From NCBI GenBank assembly GCA_900542675.1, contig UQOT01000016.1, forward strand, positions 1 to 27,996: a stretch of DNA of 27,996 bases, read 5' to 3'. The notes below the pieces were generated by a model. It searched no databases. It worked only from the letters and a program-made list of their open reading frames with translations, and was not told the DNA's origin. Shown piece after piece: positions 7,898 through 15,768 of the stretch (positions are counted from its first letter, which is position 1; each line of letters begins with the position of its first letter). This DNA is from an uncultured Eubacteriales bacterium. Lineage in GTDB: Bacteria > Bacillota > Clostridia > Monoglobales > Monoglobaceae. Both the position numbers and the translations under genes were made by a program.

Positions 7898-10213
7898 ATG
7901 GATAATTTATTGGACGGCAGAATAAAGGAAGTTGCCGAGCGTATTAAGACATTGCGTGAGATAGTAGGTCTTTCGGAGGAAGAGGCGGCTGAAAAGACCT
8001 CGGTTTCACTTGAAAAGTACAAGCAGATTGAAAGCGGTGAGTCCGACTTTAGCTTTTCGTTTATCTGTCTTTGTGCAAGAGCGCTGAGCGTTGATGTGAC
8101 CGACCTTTTGGAGGGGCAGAGCGCTACTCTTTCGGGGTATGAACTCACACGTTCTGGTGAGGGTATGAAGATTGTAAGACGCAAGGAGTTTGAGTATAAC
8201 AACTTAGCGTCGCTGTTTAAACATAGGATTGCCGAGCCGTTTTTGGTTACGGCGCCGTTTTCCGAGGCGGAACAGCACAAGGAGATTAAGCTCTCACAGC
8301 ACGAGGGGCAGGAGCTGGACATAGTTTTAAGCGGCAGTCTTAAGGTTCAGATAGGTAAGAATATTGAGGTCTTAAACGCGGGTGACAGTATATATTACGA
8401 CAGCAAGACCCCTCACGGAATGATTGCAATGAGCGAGGAGGGCTGTAAGTTCTACGCCATTGTTCTGACAAAGGGCGGTAAAGAAAGCGATTATATCGAA
8501 GATGTTGAAGTTATCAAAGAAAAGCCCTTGCCGGTTCGTGTTGAGACGGGAAACAGAATTTATGATAAATTTGTTAAGACAACTGTTGATGAAAACGGCA
8601 TAGTAAATTCGATAAAATTTTTTGATGAGGAAAAGTTCAATTTCGCATTTGACATAGTTGACGCACTTGCGGACAGAGACCCAGATAAGCTTGCTATGCT
8701 TCACTTATCGAGGGATAAGGTTGAGCGCCGCTTCACATTCGGCGATATGAAGAAGTATTCAAATAAGACGGCGAACTATTTCCGCTCGCTCGGTATCAAG
8801 AAGGGTGACAAGGTAATGCTTGTGCTCAAGCGTCACTATCAGTTCTGGTTCTCGATACTCGCACTGCATAAGATTGGCGCGATAGTTATACCGGCGACAA
8901 ATCTTTTGGTTGAACACGATTTTGACTACAGATTTAAGGCGGCGAACGTCAAGGCTATCGTCTGTACGGTGGACGGAGATACCGCACATCAGGCAGAGCT
9001 TGGCGAGAAGAACTGCGATTTTGACGTACTTAAGATTATGGTTGGCGGTAAGCGTGACGGCTGGCGCGATTTTGACGCCGAGATGGAAGAGATGAGCGAT
9101 GAGTTCCCGCGCCCGACAAATCCGGACGAGACCTCTTGCGGCAGTGAAACTATGCTGATGTACTTTACGTCGGGAACTACGGGCTATCCGAAGATTGCGA
9201 TGCATAGCCACAAATACGCGCTCGGCCACTTTATTACAGCGAAATTCTGGCATAATGTTAATCCTGACGGAATACACTTTACTATTTCGGATACGGGCTG
9301 GGGAAAGGCTCTTTGGGGCAAGCTCTACGGTCAGTGGATGTGTGAGGGTGCAATATTTACCTATGACTTTGACAGATTTCACGCGGACGATATACTTCCG
9401 CTGTTTAAGATGTATAATATAACGACGTTCTGTGCGCCGCCGACTATGTTTAGGTTCTTTATTAAAGAGGATCTTGCAAAGTACGATTTATCATCGCTTG
9501 AATATGCGACTGTCGCGGGTGAAGCACTCAACCCGGAGGTTTATCAGCAATTCTATAAGCATACGGGTATAAAGCTGATGGAGGGCTTTGGTCAGACCGA
9601 GACGACACTTGTTGCCGGTAACTTTATCGGTATGACGCCTAAGCCCGGCTCAATGGGTAAACCGAGTCCGCTTTATGATGTAAAGATTGTATTGCCGGAC
9701 GGCAGAGAGGCAGGCGTCGGCGAAGTCGGCGAGATTGTGATTAATACCGAAAATGGTGTACCTTGCGGACTGTTCAAGGGCTATTATAACAATGAGGAAT
9801 TGACAAAAGAGGCTTGGTACGACGGATATTACCATACAGGTGATACCGCGTGGCGCGATGAGGACGGGTACTATAACTATGTAGGCAGAACCGATGACGT
9901 TATCAAGTCATCAGGCTATCGTATAGGTCCGTTTGAGATTGAAAGCGTTATTATGGAGCTGCCGTACGTCTTGGAGTGCGCGATTACACCCGCTCCCGAC
10001 CCGGTTCGCGGTCAGGTTGTTAAGGCGACAATCGTGCTGATAAAAGGCAAAGAGGGCAGCGAGGAGCTTAAGAAGGAAGTGCAAAACTATGTAAAGAAGC
10101 ACACCGCACCGTATAAGTATCCGAGAATAGTAGAATTTGTCGATGAGCTCCCCAAAACAATCAGCGGCAAAATCCGCCGCGTTGAGATAAGGGACAGCGA
10201 CGCAAATAAATAA
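7898..10213 (+). CDS. Fusion of XRE helix-turn-helix, cupin and acyl-CoA synthetase (AMP-binding)
   Basis: A single 771-residue frame joins three modules. Residues about 10-72 look like an XRE/HTH_3 DNA-binding domain. Residues about 115-185 are a small cupin, with H135xxxE139, G162 and the PH pair at 172-173. Residues about 220-770 form an AMP-binding acyl-CoA synthetase like the medium-chain acyl/acetyl-CoA ligases. These show the nucleotide loop YFTSGTTGYPK (about 422-432), GFGQTET, YYHTGD, GRTDDVIKSSGYRIGPFE and the catalytic C-terminal Lys in SGKIRR (K758). The enzyme part should activate a carboxylic acid with ATP and transfer it to CoA; the acid is unknown. Separate XRE-cupin regulators are common, so the N-terminus may sense a ligand and bind DNA. 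There is no frameshift or break at the joins. The ATG at 7898 follows AAGGAGTACAGGACAA. A secreted stalk-domain gene follows within 15 bases. Confidence 0.9.
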   Translation: MDNLLDGRIKEVAERIKTLREIVGLSEEEAAEKTSVSLEKYKQIESGESDFSFSFICLCARALSVDVTDLLEGQSATLSGYELTRSGEGMKIVRRKEFEYNNLASLFKHRIAEPFLVTAPFSEAEQHKEIKLSQHEGQELDIVLSGSLKVQIGKNIEVLNAGDSIYYDSKTPHGMIAMSEEGCKFYAIVLTKGGKESDYIEDVEVIKEKPLPVRVETGNRIYDKFVKTTVDENGIVNSIKFFDEEKFNFAFDIVDALADRDPDKLAMLHLSRDKVERRFTFGDMKKYSNKTANYFRSLGIKKGDKVMLVLKRHYQFWFSILALHKIGAIVIPATNLLVEHDFDYRFKAANVKAIVCTVDGDTAHQAELGEKNCDFDVLKIMVGGKRDGWRDFDAEMEEMSDEFPRPTNPDETSCGSETMLMYFTSGTTGYPKIAMHSHKYALGHFITAKFWHNVNPDGIHFTISDTGWGKALWGKLYGQWMCEGAIFTYDFDRFHADDILPLFKMYNITTFCAPPTMFRFFIKEDLAKYDLSSLEYATVAGEALNPEVYQQFYKHTGIKLMEGFGQTETTLVAGNFIGMTPKPGSMGKPSPLYDVKIVLPDGREAGVGEVGEIVINTENGVPCGLFKGYYNNEELTKEAWYDGYYHTGDTAWRDEDGYYNYVGRTDDVIKSSGYRIGPFEIESVIMELPYVLECAITPAPDPVRGQVVKATIVLIKGKEGSEELKKEVQNYVKKHTAPYKYPRIVEFVDELPKTISGKIRRVEIRDSDANK

Positions 10214-10228
10214 ATTCAGGTGATTATT

Positions 10229-11083
10229 ATGAAAAAATTAGTAAGTTTATTATTATCCGCAGCAGTGTTTATCTGCTCACTTTCGTGCATAGCGCTTCCG
10301 GCGTATGCTGCTTCGCCGATTGAGAATATTTACGTAAACGGCAAAACGCTGAGCTTCAGTGATGCAGAGCGTCCGTATATTGACGAAAAAGCCGGCAGAA
10401 CTATGGTTCCGCTTCGCGCTATTTCAGAGTCTCTCGGCGCGACTGTGTATTGGTTTGATAAGGACAAGGACGGAAACCCGGTCAAGAAAATTCAGATAGT
10501 GCGTTATGACAAGACGCTTCTTCTTAGAATTGGCATTAAAAATATGACAGTTTATAAGTTCGAGGATTTGAAGCAGGAAAAGATTGACGATATAGTTCTT
10601 GAATCCCCACCTATTCAAGGTGATGAAAGCCGCGATTATCGTACATTTGTTCCGCTTCGCGCTATTGCAGAAGCGTTTGACGCGGACGTTAATGCCAAAT
10701 TTGTTGACGAGTTGTCATCGGCGATTGATAAACCTATGAATATCTATATTTTGGACGACTATGATGAGTCTAAAGAGAATGTAGTGTCAATTGCCGAGCT
10801 TTACGATACAAACTCAATTCAGAATGACGCGTTGATATCAACAGTCGGCATAATCTCTAAAATTGGCAATGACTATTATCTTCAGGATGAAAATGAGCCG
10901 TTCAAGATGATAACCTTTACCGATATACCTGATGTTGAGAATTTCTGGACTCAGCAGCTCGGTGCGGAGAATAACAATCCTGTCGGACTTAAAGTTAAAG
11001 TCACGGGTATGATTAAGCTGACCGGCGATACATACTCAATGCCGCTTTCGCGCGGAATTACCGGAATACAATTGGCAGACTGA
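10229..11083 (+). CDS. Secreted protein with copper-amine-oxidase-N-like stalk domain
   Basis: The start is taken as the ATG at 10229, because AGGTGA (10218-10223) sits in front of it and overlaps the alternative GTG at 10220. The protein opens with a signal peptide (MKKLVSLLLSAAVFICSL, likely cleaved after AYA). A region of about 110 residues then matches the Cu_amine_oxidN1 'stalk' pattern: IYVNGKTLSF, GRTMVPLRAISESLGATVYWFDKD and a second FVPLRAIAEAFDADVNAKF. The domain is named after an enzyme, but in Firmicutes it is usually a non-enzymatic exported module. The C-terminal 90 residues (STVGIISKIGNDYYLQDE and LKVKVTGMI) resemble an OB-fold beta barrel, which is my inference. It follows the acyl-CoA synthetase fusion by 15 bases and probably shares its transcript. 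The role is unknown. Transcription should stop at 11131-11166. Confidence 0.8.
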   Translation: MKKLVSLLLSAAVFICSLSCIALPAYAASPIENIYVNGKTLSFSDAERPYIDEKAGRTMVPLRAISESLGATVYWFDKDKDGNPVKKIQIVRYDKTLLLRIGIKNMTVYKFEDLKQEKIDDIVLESPPIQGDESRDYRTFVPLRAIAEAFDADVNAKFVDELSSAIDKPMNIYILDDYDESKENVVSIAELYDTNSIQNDALISTVGIISKIGNDYYLQDENEPFKMITFTDIPDVENFWTQQLGAENNNPVGLKVKVTGMIKLTGDTYSMPLSRGITGIQLAD

Positions 11084-11130
11084 TTAAAGCTTCCGATTAT
11101 TTCTGATGTGACTTAAATTAGTGATATTTA

Positions 11131-11166
11131 CAGCGCAGCAGTCTTTGTGACTGCTGTGCTGTTTTT
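11131..11166 (+). terminator. Strong intrinsic terminator after the stalk-domain gene
   Basis: CAGCGCAGCAGTC (11131-11143) pairs with GACTGCTGTGCTG (11149-11161) over 13 positions with a single G-U wobble and a five-base loop, followed by TTTTT (11162-11166). It lies 48 bases after the stop codon. Confidence 0.88.
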
Positions 11167-11187
11167 ATGACTGCTGTGCTGTTTTTA
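11148..11187 (+). repeat. Tandem 20-base duplication of the terminator 3' arm and T-run
   Basis: The unit TGACTGCTGTGCTGTTTTTA occurs twice back to back (11148-11167 and 11168-11187) with no mismatch. Each copy holds the descending arm of the terminator stem and its T-run. The single ascending arm (11131-11143) can pair with either copy. The second copy can also fold with the following GCAGTCAT (11189-11196) against ATGACTGC (11167-11174). Confidence 0.9.
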
Positions 11188-11259
11188 TGCAGTCATTATC
11201 TTAAGCGGAGCGCAGCAATATAATATTTGTTTTGATAAAAACACACTATTTATGGTTAA

Positions 11260-11850
11260 ATGACCTGTTGGGAGTTGTTTAAATTTTTTCTAATTATTTA
11301 TGTTATTATATGTTTTTTTAAACTGCCAAATATGCCAATGAGTTTTAATATGCCGCTTTTTGTTTGGATAAAAACTGCGGATGGTGTAAGGTTCGCAACA
11401 ATTTATCTAAGTCTTAATAACAAGTGTGATATTGATAGTATTTATAGAGCAGACGAATTTATTAATAAATTCGGATTAAATTCAACGAAAGTGTAGTAAA
11501 CGAAATAGATACAGAATATTCATATGCTAAATTGCGAGGAGAAGGTGCTGAGTTTAGTTTAAGAGATATATGGGATTAAAATACAAATTCTGCTATCGCC
11601 GTAATGCCGGATAGAAGTATTTCTGTTTCTATTGATAGTAATATTTTGGTTGGTGATGGCGAAGTAATATATTTATCCGCCCCTGTAAAATTAATTAATG
11701 ATAAAACATATATTCCAATAGTTGATTTGGAAAAGGTTTTGAACTATTCAATTTATGTAGATGAAAATTTAAAGCGTATATATATGATAAAAAAGCAGGC
11801 ATTCTATAAATCAGAATTTGACAGCGATATTATAGAAAGTAATGAAGTTA
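11260..11850 (+). pseudogene. Decayed stalk-domain (copper-amine-oxidase-N-like) gene
   Basis: An AT-rich stretch carries fragments of what looks like one former gene. Fragment one (11260-11496) begins with a hydrophobic segment and continues DGVRFATIYLSLNN to INKFGLNSTKV. The coding trace then appears to shift frame near 11481, continuing as VNEIDTEYSYAKLRGEGAEF. A TAA ends this at about 11577, but the same frame goes on with SVSIDSNILVGDG, LINDKTYIPIVDLEKVLNYS and VDENLKRIYMIKK. The last part matches the stalk-domain pattern seen intact in the gene just upstream. The final frame runs on through the terminator at 11856-11895, which argues that it is not a native end. No good ribosome site precedes 11260 or 11604. 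Base composition is visibly richer in A+T than both neighbours. It could instead be two small unrelated ORFs. Confidence 0.5.
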
Positions 11851-11855
11851 TGCTG

Positions 11856-11895
11856 AAAAGGTGCTCCGGCAGTGTTTGCCGGGGGCGCCTTTTTT
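11856..11895 (+). terminator. Intrinsic terminator upstream of spoIIIAA
   Basis: AAGGTGCTCCGGCA (11858-11871) pairs with TGCCGGGGGCGCCTT (11877-11891) with G-U pairs and one bulge, around the loop GTGTT, and runs into a T-tract to 11895. It shields the spoIIIA genes from upstream read-through. Confidence 0.85.
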
Positions 11896-11918
11896 GGTTT
11901 GTACACTTTATTTGTTCT

Positions 11919-11943
11919 ATATTCGGACAAAGAGTCATAGAAT
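11919..11943 (+). promoter_or_regulatory. Possible sigma-E-like promoter of the spoIIIA operon
   Basis: The spoIIIA operon is driven by mother-cell sigma-E in characterised endospore formers. Between the terminator and the ribosome site the best match is ATATT (11919-11923), 12 bases, then CATAGAAT (11936-11943), compared with a -10 consensus near CATACAAT. The spacing is slightly short and the -35 match is partial, so this is tentative. I see no good sigma-A promoter in the same gap. Confidence 0.35.
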
Positions 11944-11973
11944 ATTACAAATCGGTAAACAGAAGGTGATTTG

Positions 11974-12894
11974 GTGATTATTCGCAGTCCCGCGGAGGAC
12001 ATTGTAAGATTATTCCCGCCCGACGGTGCGCGCGGAATTATTGAAGGGCTGTTTGGCGGCGGCATATGTGCGGATGAGATACGGCTTCGATGTGAAAGAC
12101 CGCTTTCGTATGTCAAAGGCACAGAGTGTTTTTATCTTGACGCGGATGGCGCTAGATGTGATGTCGGAGACGCTTATATGGTTCGTGCGAAGGAAGTGAG
12201 AGGTGTATTTCGCTCTGTGTGTGAAAATTCGGTGTACGCGTACATTGACGAAATAAGGCAGGGGTTTGTGACAATCCGCGGCGGTCACAGGGTCGGATTT
12301 TGCGGCAGGGCGGTTTGCGGTGCGGATGGAAGGGTTGAAAACTTTCGCGATATTAATTCGGTAAACATTCGTATAGCGCGTCAGGTAAAGGGCTGTGCAG
12401 ACGGAGTAATCCAAAAAATCTGCGGCAGCGGAGTGAAAAGTGCACTGATTATATCGCCGCCGGGGCGCGGTAAAACAACGCTCCTTAGGGATATAGTCAG
12501 GCAGATATCGGACAGCGGCATAAAGGTCGGCGTTGCTGATGACCGAAGCGAAATTTCGGCAATGTATCACGGAGTTCCGCAGAATGACATAGGGATTAAT
12601 ACAGATGTGGTTGAAAACGCAGATAAGGCGGATGCGGTTCAGATACTTCAGCGCACGATGTCGCCGTCAGTCATTGCGACAGACGAGGTGGTGACGGCTG
12701 CGGAGGTAGATGCGCTCTGCCGTGCGGCGGGAACCGGAATTTCGATAATAGCGAGTGTTCACGGTTCAGGTTTTGATGAAGTGAGAGAAAAAAATGCGCT
12801 CAGTCCGTTGTTTGAAGGCAATGTGTTTGATATGCTGATACTAATCAGGGACAGAGACGATGCGGGGCTTTTAACCGAGGTTCTTGAGCTTTGA
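11974..12894 (+). CDS. spoIIIAA: Stage III sporulation protein AA, secretion-type ATPase
   Basis: SpoIIIAA is the cytoplasmic ATPase of the SpoIIIA-SpoIIQ channel, made in the mother cell and related to type II/IV secretion ATPases. Walker A is SPPGRGKTTLL (residue 161 onward). The Walker B region is SVIATDEV, after the family-typical DDRSEI and QRTMSP segments, and the length of 306 residues is normal. The frame could begin at TTG 11971, but AAGGTGA (11963-11969) is better spaced for GTG 11974, giving MIIRSPAEDIVRLF. It is the first gene of a complete AA-AH cluster. Its stop overlaps the start region of spoIIIAB, suggesting translational coupling. No motif is missing. Confidence 0.95.
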   Translation: MIIRSPAEDIVRLFPPDGARGIIEGLFGGGICADEIRLRCERPLSYVKGTECFYLDADGARCDVGDAYMVRAKEVRGVFRSVCENSVYAYIDEIRQGFVTIRGGHRVGFCGRAVCGADGRVENFRDINSVNIRIARQVKGCADGVIQKICGSGVKSALIISPPGRGKTTLLRDIVRQISDSGIKVGVADDRSEISAMYHGVPQNDIGINTDVVENADKADAVQILQRTMSPSVIATDEVVTAAEVDALCRAAGTGISIIASVHGSGFDEVREKNALSPLFEGNVFDMLILIRDRDDAGLLTEVLEL

Positions 12895-12906
12895 GTGAGG
12901 AGAGAT

Positions 12907-13437
12907 GTGTCTGTGAGCGCTGAGTGGATTAAAGCTTTATGCTCGCTTGCGGTCATTGCCGGGTGCGGCTATGCGGGAATTGTGTATGCGTCGCGTTATG
13001 ATGTGCGCATAAACCAAATTCGCGGGCTTATAACCGCGTTTCGGGCGCTGGAGTTTGAAATCTGTATGAATAATTCGGTGCTGCCCGATGCGCTCAGACG
13101 CGCCGGAGAAGCGGGCGGTGCGGTAAGCGGAGGACTGTTTGCGAGCTGTGCAGATAAAATTGAAAATTCGGCGGGGGAGACGGCGAACTCAATTTGGTGC
13201 AGTTGTGTTAAGAACTCGGAGCTTTGTCTTGACGACAGCACGATAAAAATGCTGTGCGAGTTTGGTATCACTCTCGGCGGCGGCAACAGGGATGCTGAAA
13301 AGGCCAATATATGCTCTGCGGTATTAAGGCTTCAAAATGCTGAAAAGGCAGCGGAAGAAATTAAGAAAAAGAACGCCGGACTGTACCGCAGCTTAGGTTT
13401 TGCGGCGGGAATACTTATAGCGGTGCTGCTGCTTTAA
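12907..13437 (+). CDS. spoIIIAB: Stage III sporulation protein AB
   Basis: SpoIIIAB is a small membrane protein thought to anchor or couple the AA ATPase, with structural similarity to type II secretion GspF-like domains. A first membrane segment lies near the N-terminus (WIKALCSLAVIAGCGYAGIVYA) and a second at the very C-terminus (LGFAAGILIAVLLL). The intervening FRALEFEI, LPDALRRAG and CEFGITLGGGNRDAEK match the family. GTG 12907 is preferred because GAGGAG (12897-12902) precedes it by four bases. GTG 12895 overlaps that ribosome site, and GTG 12913 is also possible. It is tightly packed between spoIIIAA and spoIIIAC. Confidence 0.93.
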   Translation: MSVSAEWIKALCSLAVIAGCGYAGIVYASRYDVRINQIRGLITAFRALEFEICMNNSVLPDALRRAGEAGGAVSGGLFASCADKIENSAGETANSIWCSCVKNSELCLDDSTIKMLCEFGITLGGGNRDAEKANICSAVLRLQNAEKAAEEIKKKNAGLYRSLGFAAGILIAVLLL

Positions 13438-13463
13438 ATTTTTACTTGGGCGGAGGTGGTCAT

Positions 13464-13661
13464 ATGTCGGGCGTTGATTTGATTTTCAAGGTCGCAGCCA
13501 TAGGGATAATCGTCGCAGTTCTCAATATGCTTTTAAGCCGCGCAGGGCGCGACGATCAGGCGATGATGATAACCATATCCGGTCTTGTAGTCGTGCTGCT
13601 TATGGTAATTGAGGAGATAAGCGATTTGTTTGTGACAATCAAGAATATTTTCGGACTGTAG
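13464..13661 (+). CDS. spoIIIAC: Stage III sporulation protein AC
   Basis: A 65-residue membrane protein with two hydrophobic helices (IFKVAAIGIIVAVLNMLL and AMMITISGLVVVLLMVI) and the short conserved loop RAGRDDQA. Length and pattern fit SpoIIIAC of the mother-cell channel complex. A longer frame from TTG 13446 would translate the ribosome site itself (CGGAGGTGG, 13451-13459), so the ATG at 13464 is the start. It is followed by spoIIIAD after eight bases. Confidence 0.94.
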   Translation: MSGVDLIFKVAAIGIIVAVLNMLLSRAGRDDQAMMITISGLVVVLLMVIEEISDLFVTIKNIFGL

Positions 13662-13669
13662 GTGATGCA

Positions 13670-14059
13670 ATGGATATCATAAGAATTGTCGGGATAGGTC
13701 TTACCGGCGCGGTTTTATCAATTGTTGTGCGCCATCTCAGACCAGAACTTTCAATGATGATACCGCTTGTTGTGACATTTACGGTTATATTCTGTATTCT
13801 GCCTTATCTTACTGCAGTAATAGACGAGGTAAGAAGTATATCCGACAGCGCGGGTATAGAGTATCGTTACATAAACATCGTCTTTAAGATAATCGGCGTG
13901 TCATATATTGCAGGAATTTCGGCAGAGCTGTGTAAGGACGCAGGCGAAAACGCAATAGGAGCGAAAATTGAGCTTGCGGGCAAGCTTATTATAGTTTTTA
14001 TGTCCCTGCCGGTTATTAACAGGCTTCTCGGAATTGTGAGGGAGATAATAATGAGATAG
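13670..14059 (+). CDS. spoIIIAD: Stage III sporulation protein AD
   Basis: A 129-residue, highly hydrophobic protein with about four membrane segments, paralogous to SpoIIIAC. Together they form part of the integral membrane base of the SpoIIIA channel. Recognisable stretches are MDIIRIVGIGLTGAVLSIVV, FKIIGVSYIAGISAELCKDAGENAIGAKIE and the terminal PVINRLLGIVREI. TAGGTGATGCA precedes the ATG. It sits in the expected fourth position of the operon. Confidence 0.95.
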   Translation: MDIIRIVGIGLTGAVLSIVVRHLRPELSMMIPLVVTFTVIFCILPYLTAVIDEVRSISDSAGIEYRYINIVFKIIGVSYIAGISAELCKDAGENAIGAKIELAGKLIIVFMSLPVINRLLGIVREIIMR

Positions 14060-14077
14060 ACTGATTGGGCGGGGTAG

Positions 14078-15244
14078 ATGCTTATGATAAATTTGCGAAG
14101 AATAATTATCCTTTTGGCGGTGTTTGCACTTTTTTGTATACCTGCGGCGGCAGAAAATGACGAATTGGGAGCAAATGAACTGATAGACGAATATTCCGAA
14201 ATATATTCGGGATATCTTTTAGACGGTTCGGGTGATATCATAGATGAGTCGCTTACGCCGTACAGTCAGGGGTTTAGCCTTGATGAGCTCATAGGCCGTG
14301 CCGCACGCGGCGAGATACCGCTCAGTGCAAAAGGCCTACTGTCGGAGCTGTTTGAGTCGCTGTTTGGCGAAGTTTTATCCGTGCTCAAGTCAATGATGTT
14401 GGTTGTTGCGCTTGCAGTGCTGAGTTCTCTGCTTGAAGGCTTAAGCGGCGGTATCAGCAAGGAGGGCGCTTACAGTATAGCGCGGTATGTGTGCTTTATT
14501 GCAGTCGTTGGACTCGCGGCACGTGTGTTTTACGACGTGATAAACTCAGCGGGCAGCGCGATTGAAAACTTAGCGTTATTTATGCGGTGTATTGTTCCGA
14601 TAATGATTACGTCGCTTATAACAAGCGGCGCAGTTGTGTCGGCATCGGCCCTTGAACCGTTTTTACTTGGAATAACTGAGGCGGCGCTCTCGCTGATACA
14701 GTATGTTTTTATGCCGCTTGTTATGATAGGGACAGCGCTTGGAATTGTAAATTCAATCTCGAGTGAGCTTAAGACCACAGGACTGATTTCCCTAATTAAC
14801 AAGACGGTTAAGTACGGACTCAGCGTACTGCTTACAATATTTGTGGCGTTTGCGGGGCTTAAGAGTATAGCCTCGGCTGGGACAGACGGTCTTACGTTAA
14901 AGCTCACAAAGTTTGCATCGTCAAATCTAATACCGGTTGTCGGCGGTATTTTATCCGACGCGGTTGAGACGGTTATGAACTGCAGCGCGGTTATAAAAAA
15001 TGCTCTCGGCGTTGTTGGAGTTATAATTATATTCTTTATTGCGGTTATGCCGATTTTAAGGCTTACAGCATCGCTGCTGGTGTTCAGACTTGTCGCGGCG
15101 GTATGTGAGCCAATTGGAAACAAGGGCGCGGCGGAGTGCATAACGGTTATGGGTGACGGAATATCGACGGCGTTTTCAATGCTTGCCGCTGTGACTGTTA
15201 TGTTTATTATGATTATAACGATTATGATTAACATCGCTGTGTGA
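14078..15244 (+). CDS. spoIIIAE: Stage III sporulation protein AE
   Basis: SpoIIIAE is the large polytopic membrane subunit of the SpoIIIA complex. The 388-residue protein starts with a signal peptide (LRRIIILLAVFALFCIPAAA, cleavage likely before ENDE). An extracytoplasmic segment (to about residue 100) and six to eight hydrophobic helices follow. Family-like stretches include VISALVSSG-type SLITSGAVVSASALEP, FVAFAGLKSIASAGTDGLTLKLTKF and VGGILSDAVETVMNCSAVIKNALG. ATG 14078 and ATG 14084 are both in frame behind GGGCGGGG, so the exact start is open by two residues. It follows spoIIIAD by 18 bases. Confidence 0.95.
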   Translation: MLMINLRRIIILLAVFALFCIPAAAENDELGANELIDEYSEIYSGYLLDGSGDIIDESLTPYSQGFSLDELIGRAARGEIPLSAKGLLSELFESLFGEVLSVLKSMMLVVALAVLSSLLEGLSGGISKEGAYSIARYVCFIAVVGLAARVFYDVINSAGSAIENLALFMRCIVPIMITSLITSGAVVSASALEPFLLGITEAALSLIQYVFMPLVMIGTALGIVNSISSELKTTGLISLINKTVKYGLSVLLTIFVAFAGLKSIASAGTDGLTLKLTKFASSNLIPVVGGILSDAVETVMNCSAVIKNALGVVGVIIIFFIAVMPILRLTASLLVFRLVAAVCEPIGNKGAAECITVMGDGISTAFSMLAAVTVMFIMIITIMINIAV

Positions 15245-15254
15245 GGAATTACTT

Positions 15255-15752
15255 ATGGAACAGATAAGAACTTGGGCAATCGCACTTTCAATGGTAATTG
15301 TGCTTGGCACGCTTTTAGAGACGCTGATACCTGACGGGAGCTTTCGCAAGTACATACACGTAGTTATTGCGGTGCTCTTAATTATAAGCGTAATAAGTCC
15401 GTGGCTTAGGTTTGATTATGATAAGCTCGGTATTTCAAATTGGGGCGCGGAGGAATACAGCGGCGATATGAGCCGCGAGGAACTCAGATATAGGCAGCAG
15501 AAGGATGTAATTGATATATATATAAAGACGCTTGAAAATAATCTGAAAAAACAGCTCGTTCAAATATATCCAAATCTTGAGGACAGTCTGAGCGTTAAGA
15601 TAACTGCCGATGAAAGCGAGAGCGGGTTTGGACATATTACAAACGCTGCGCTTATTATTGAAAGCAAATCGGGTGTGGACGCGGATGAACTTCGGGAGAA
15701 GGCGGCTGAAATGATTGGAGTTTCCAAAGACAGTGTTGCGGTTGTAATGTAA
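15255..15752 (+). CDS. spoIIIAF: Stage III sporulation protein AF
   Basis: A 165-residue protein with two N-terminal membrane helices (about 8-25 and 32-52) joined by ETLIPDGSFRKYIHV, then an extracytoplasmic domain. This matches SpoIIIAF, whose soluble part has a ring-building fold in structural studies of the family. The start ATG has GAGGAA nearby. It lies ten bases after spoIIIAE and 16 before spoIIIAG, in conserved order. Confidence 0.93.
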   Translation: MEQIRTWAIALSMVIVLGTLLETLIPDGSFRKYIHVVIAVLLIISVISPWLRFDYDKLGISNWGAEEYSGDMSREELRYRQQKDVIDIYIKTLENNLKKQLVQIYPNLEDSLSVKITADESESGFGHITNAALIIESKSGVDADELREKAAEMIGVSKDSVAVVM

Positions 15753-15768
15753 CTTACGGAGATAGCAA

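Noticed and set aside
8759..9382. 207-codon minus-strand ORF opposite the acyl-CoA synthetase
   Set aside because: Mirror of a strongly conserved coding region; composition is unlike the real proteins here and no start signal is present.
11260..11496. Intact 78-residue membrane protein gene
   Set aside because: It lacks a ribosome site, sits in an AT-rich decayed stretch, and the coding trace continues in another frame, so it is better read as part of a broken gene.
14530..15234. 234-codon minus-strand ORF opposite spoIIIAE
   Set aside because: Thr/Ile/Ser-rich antisense of a hydrophobic membrane protein; a well-known artefact, with no ribosome site.
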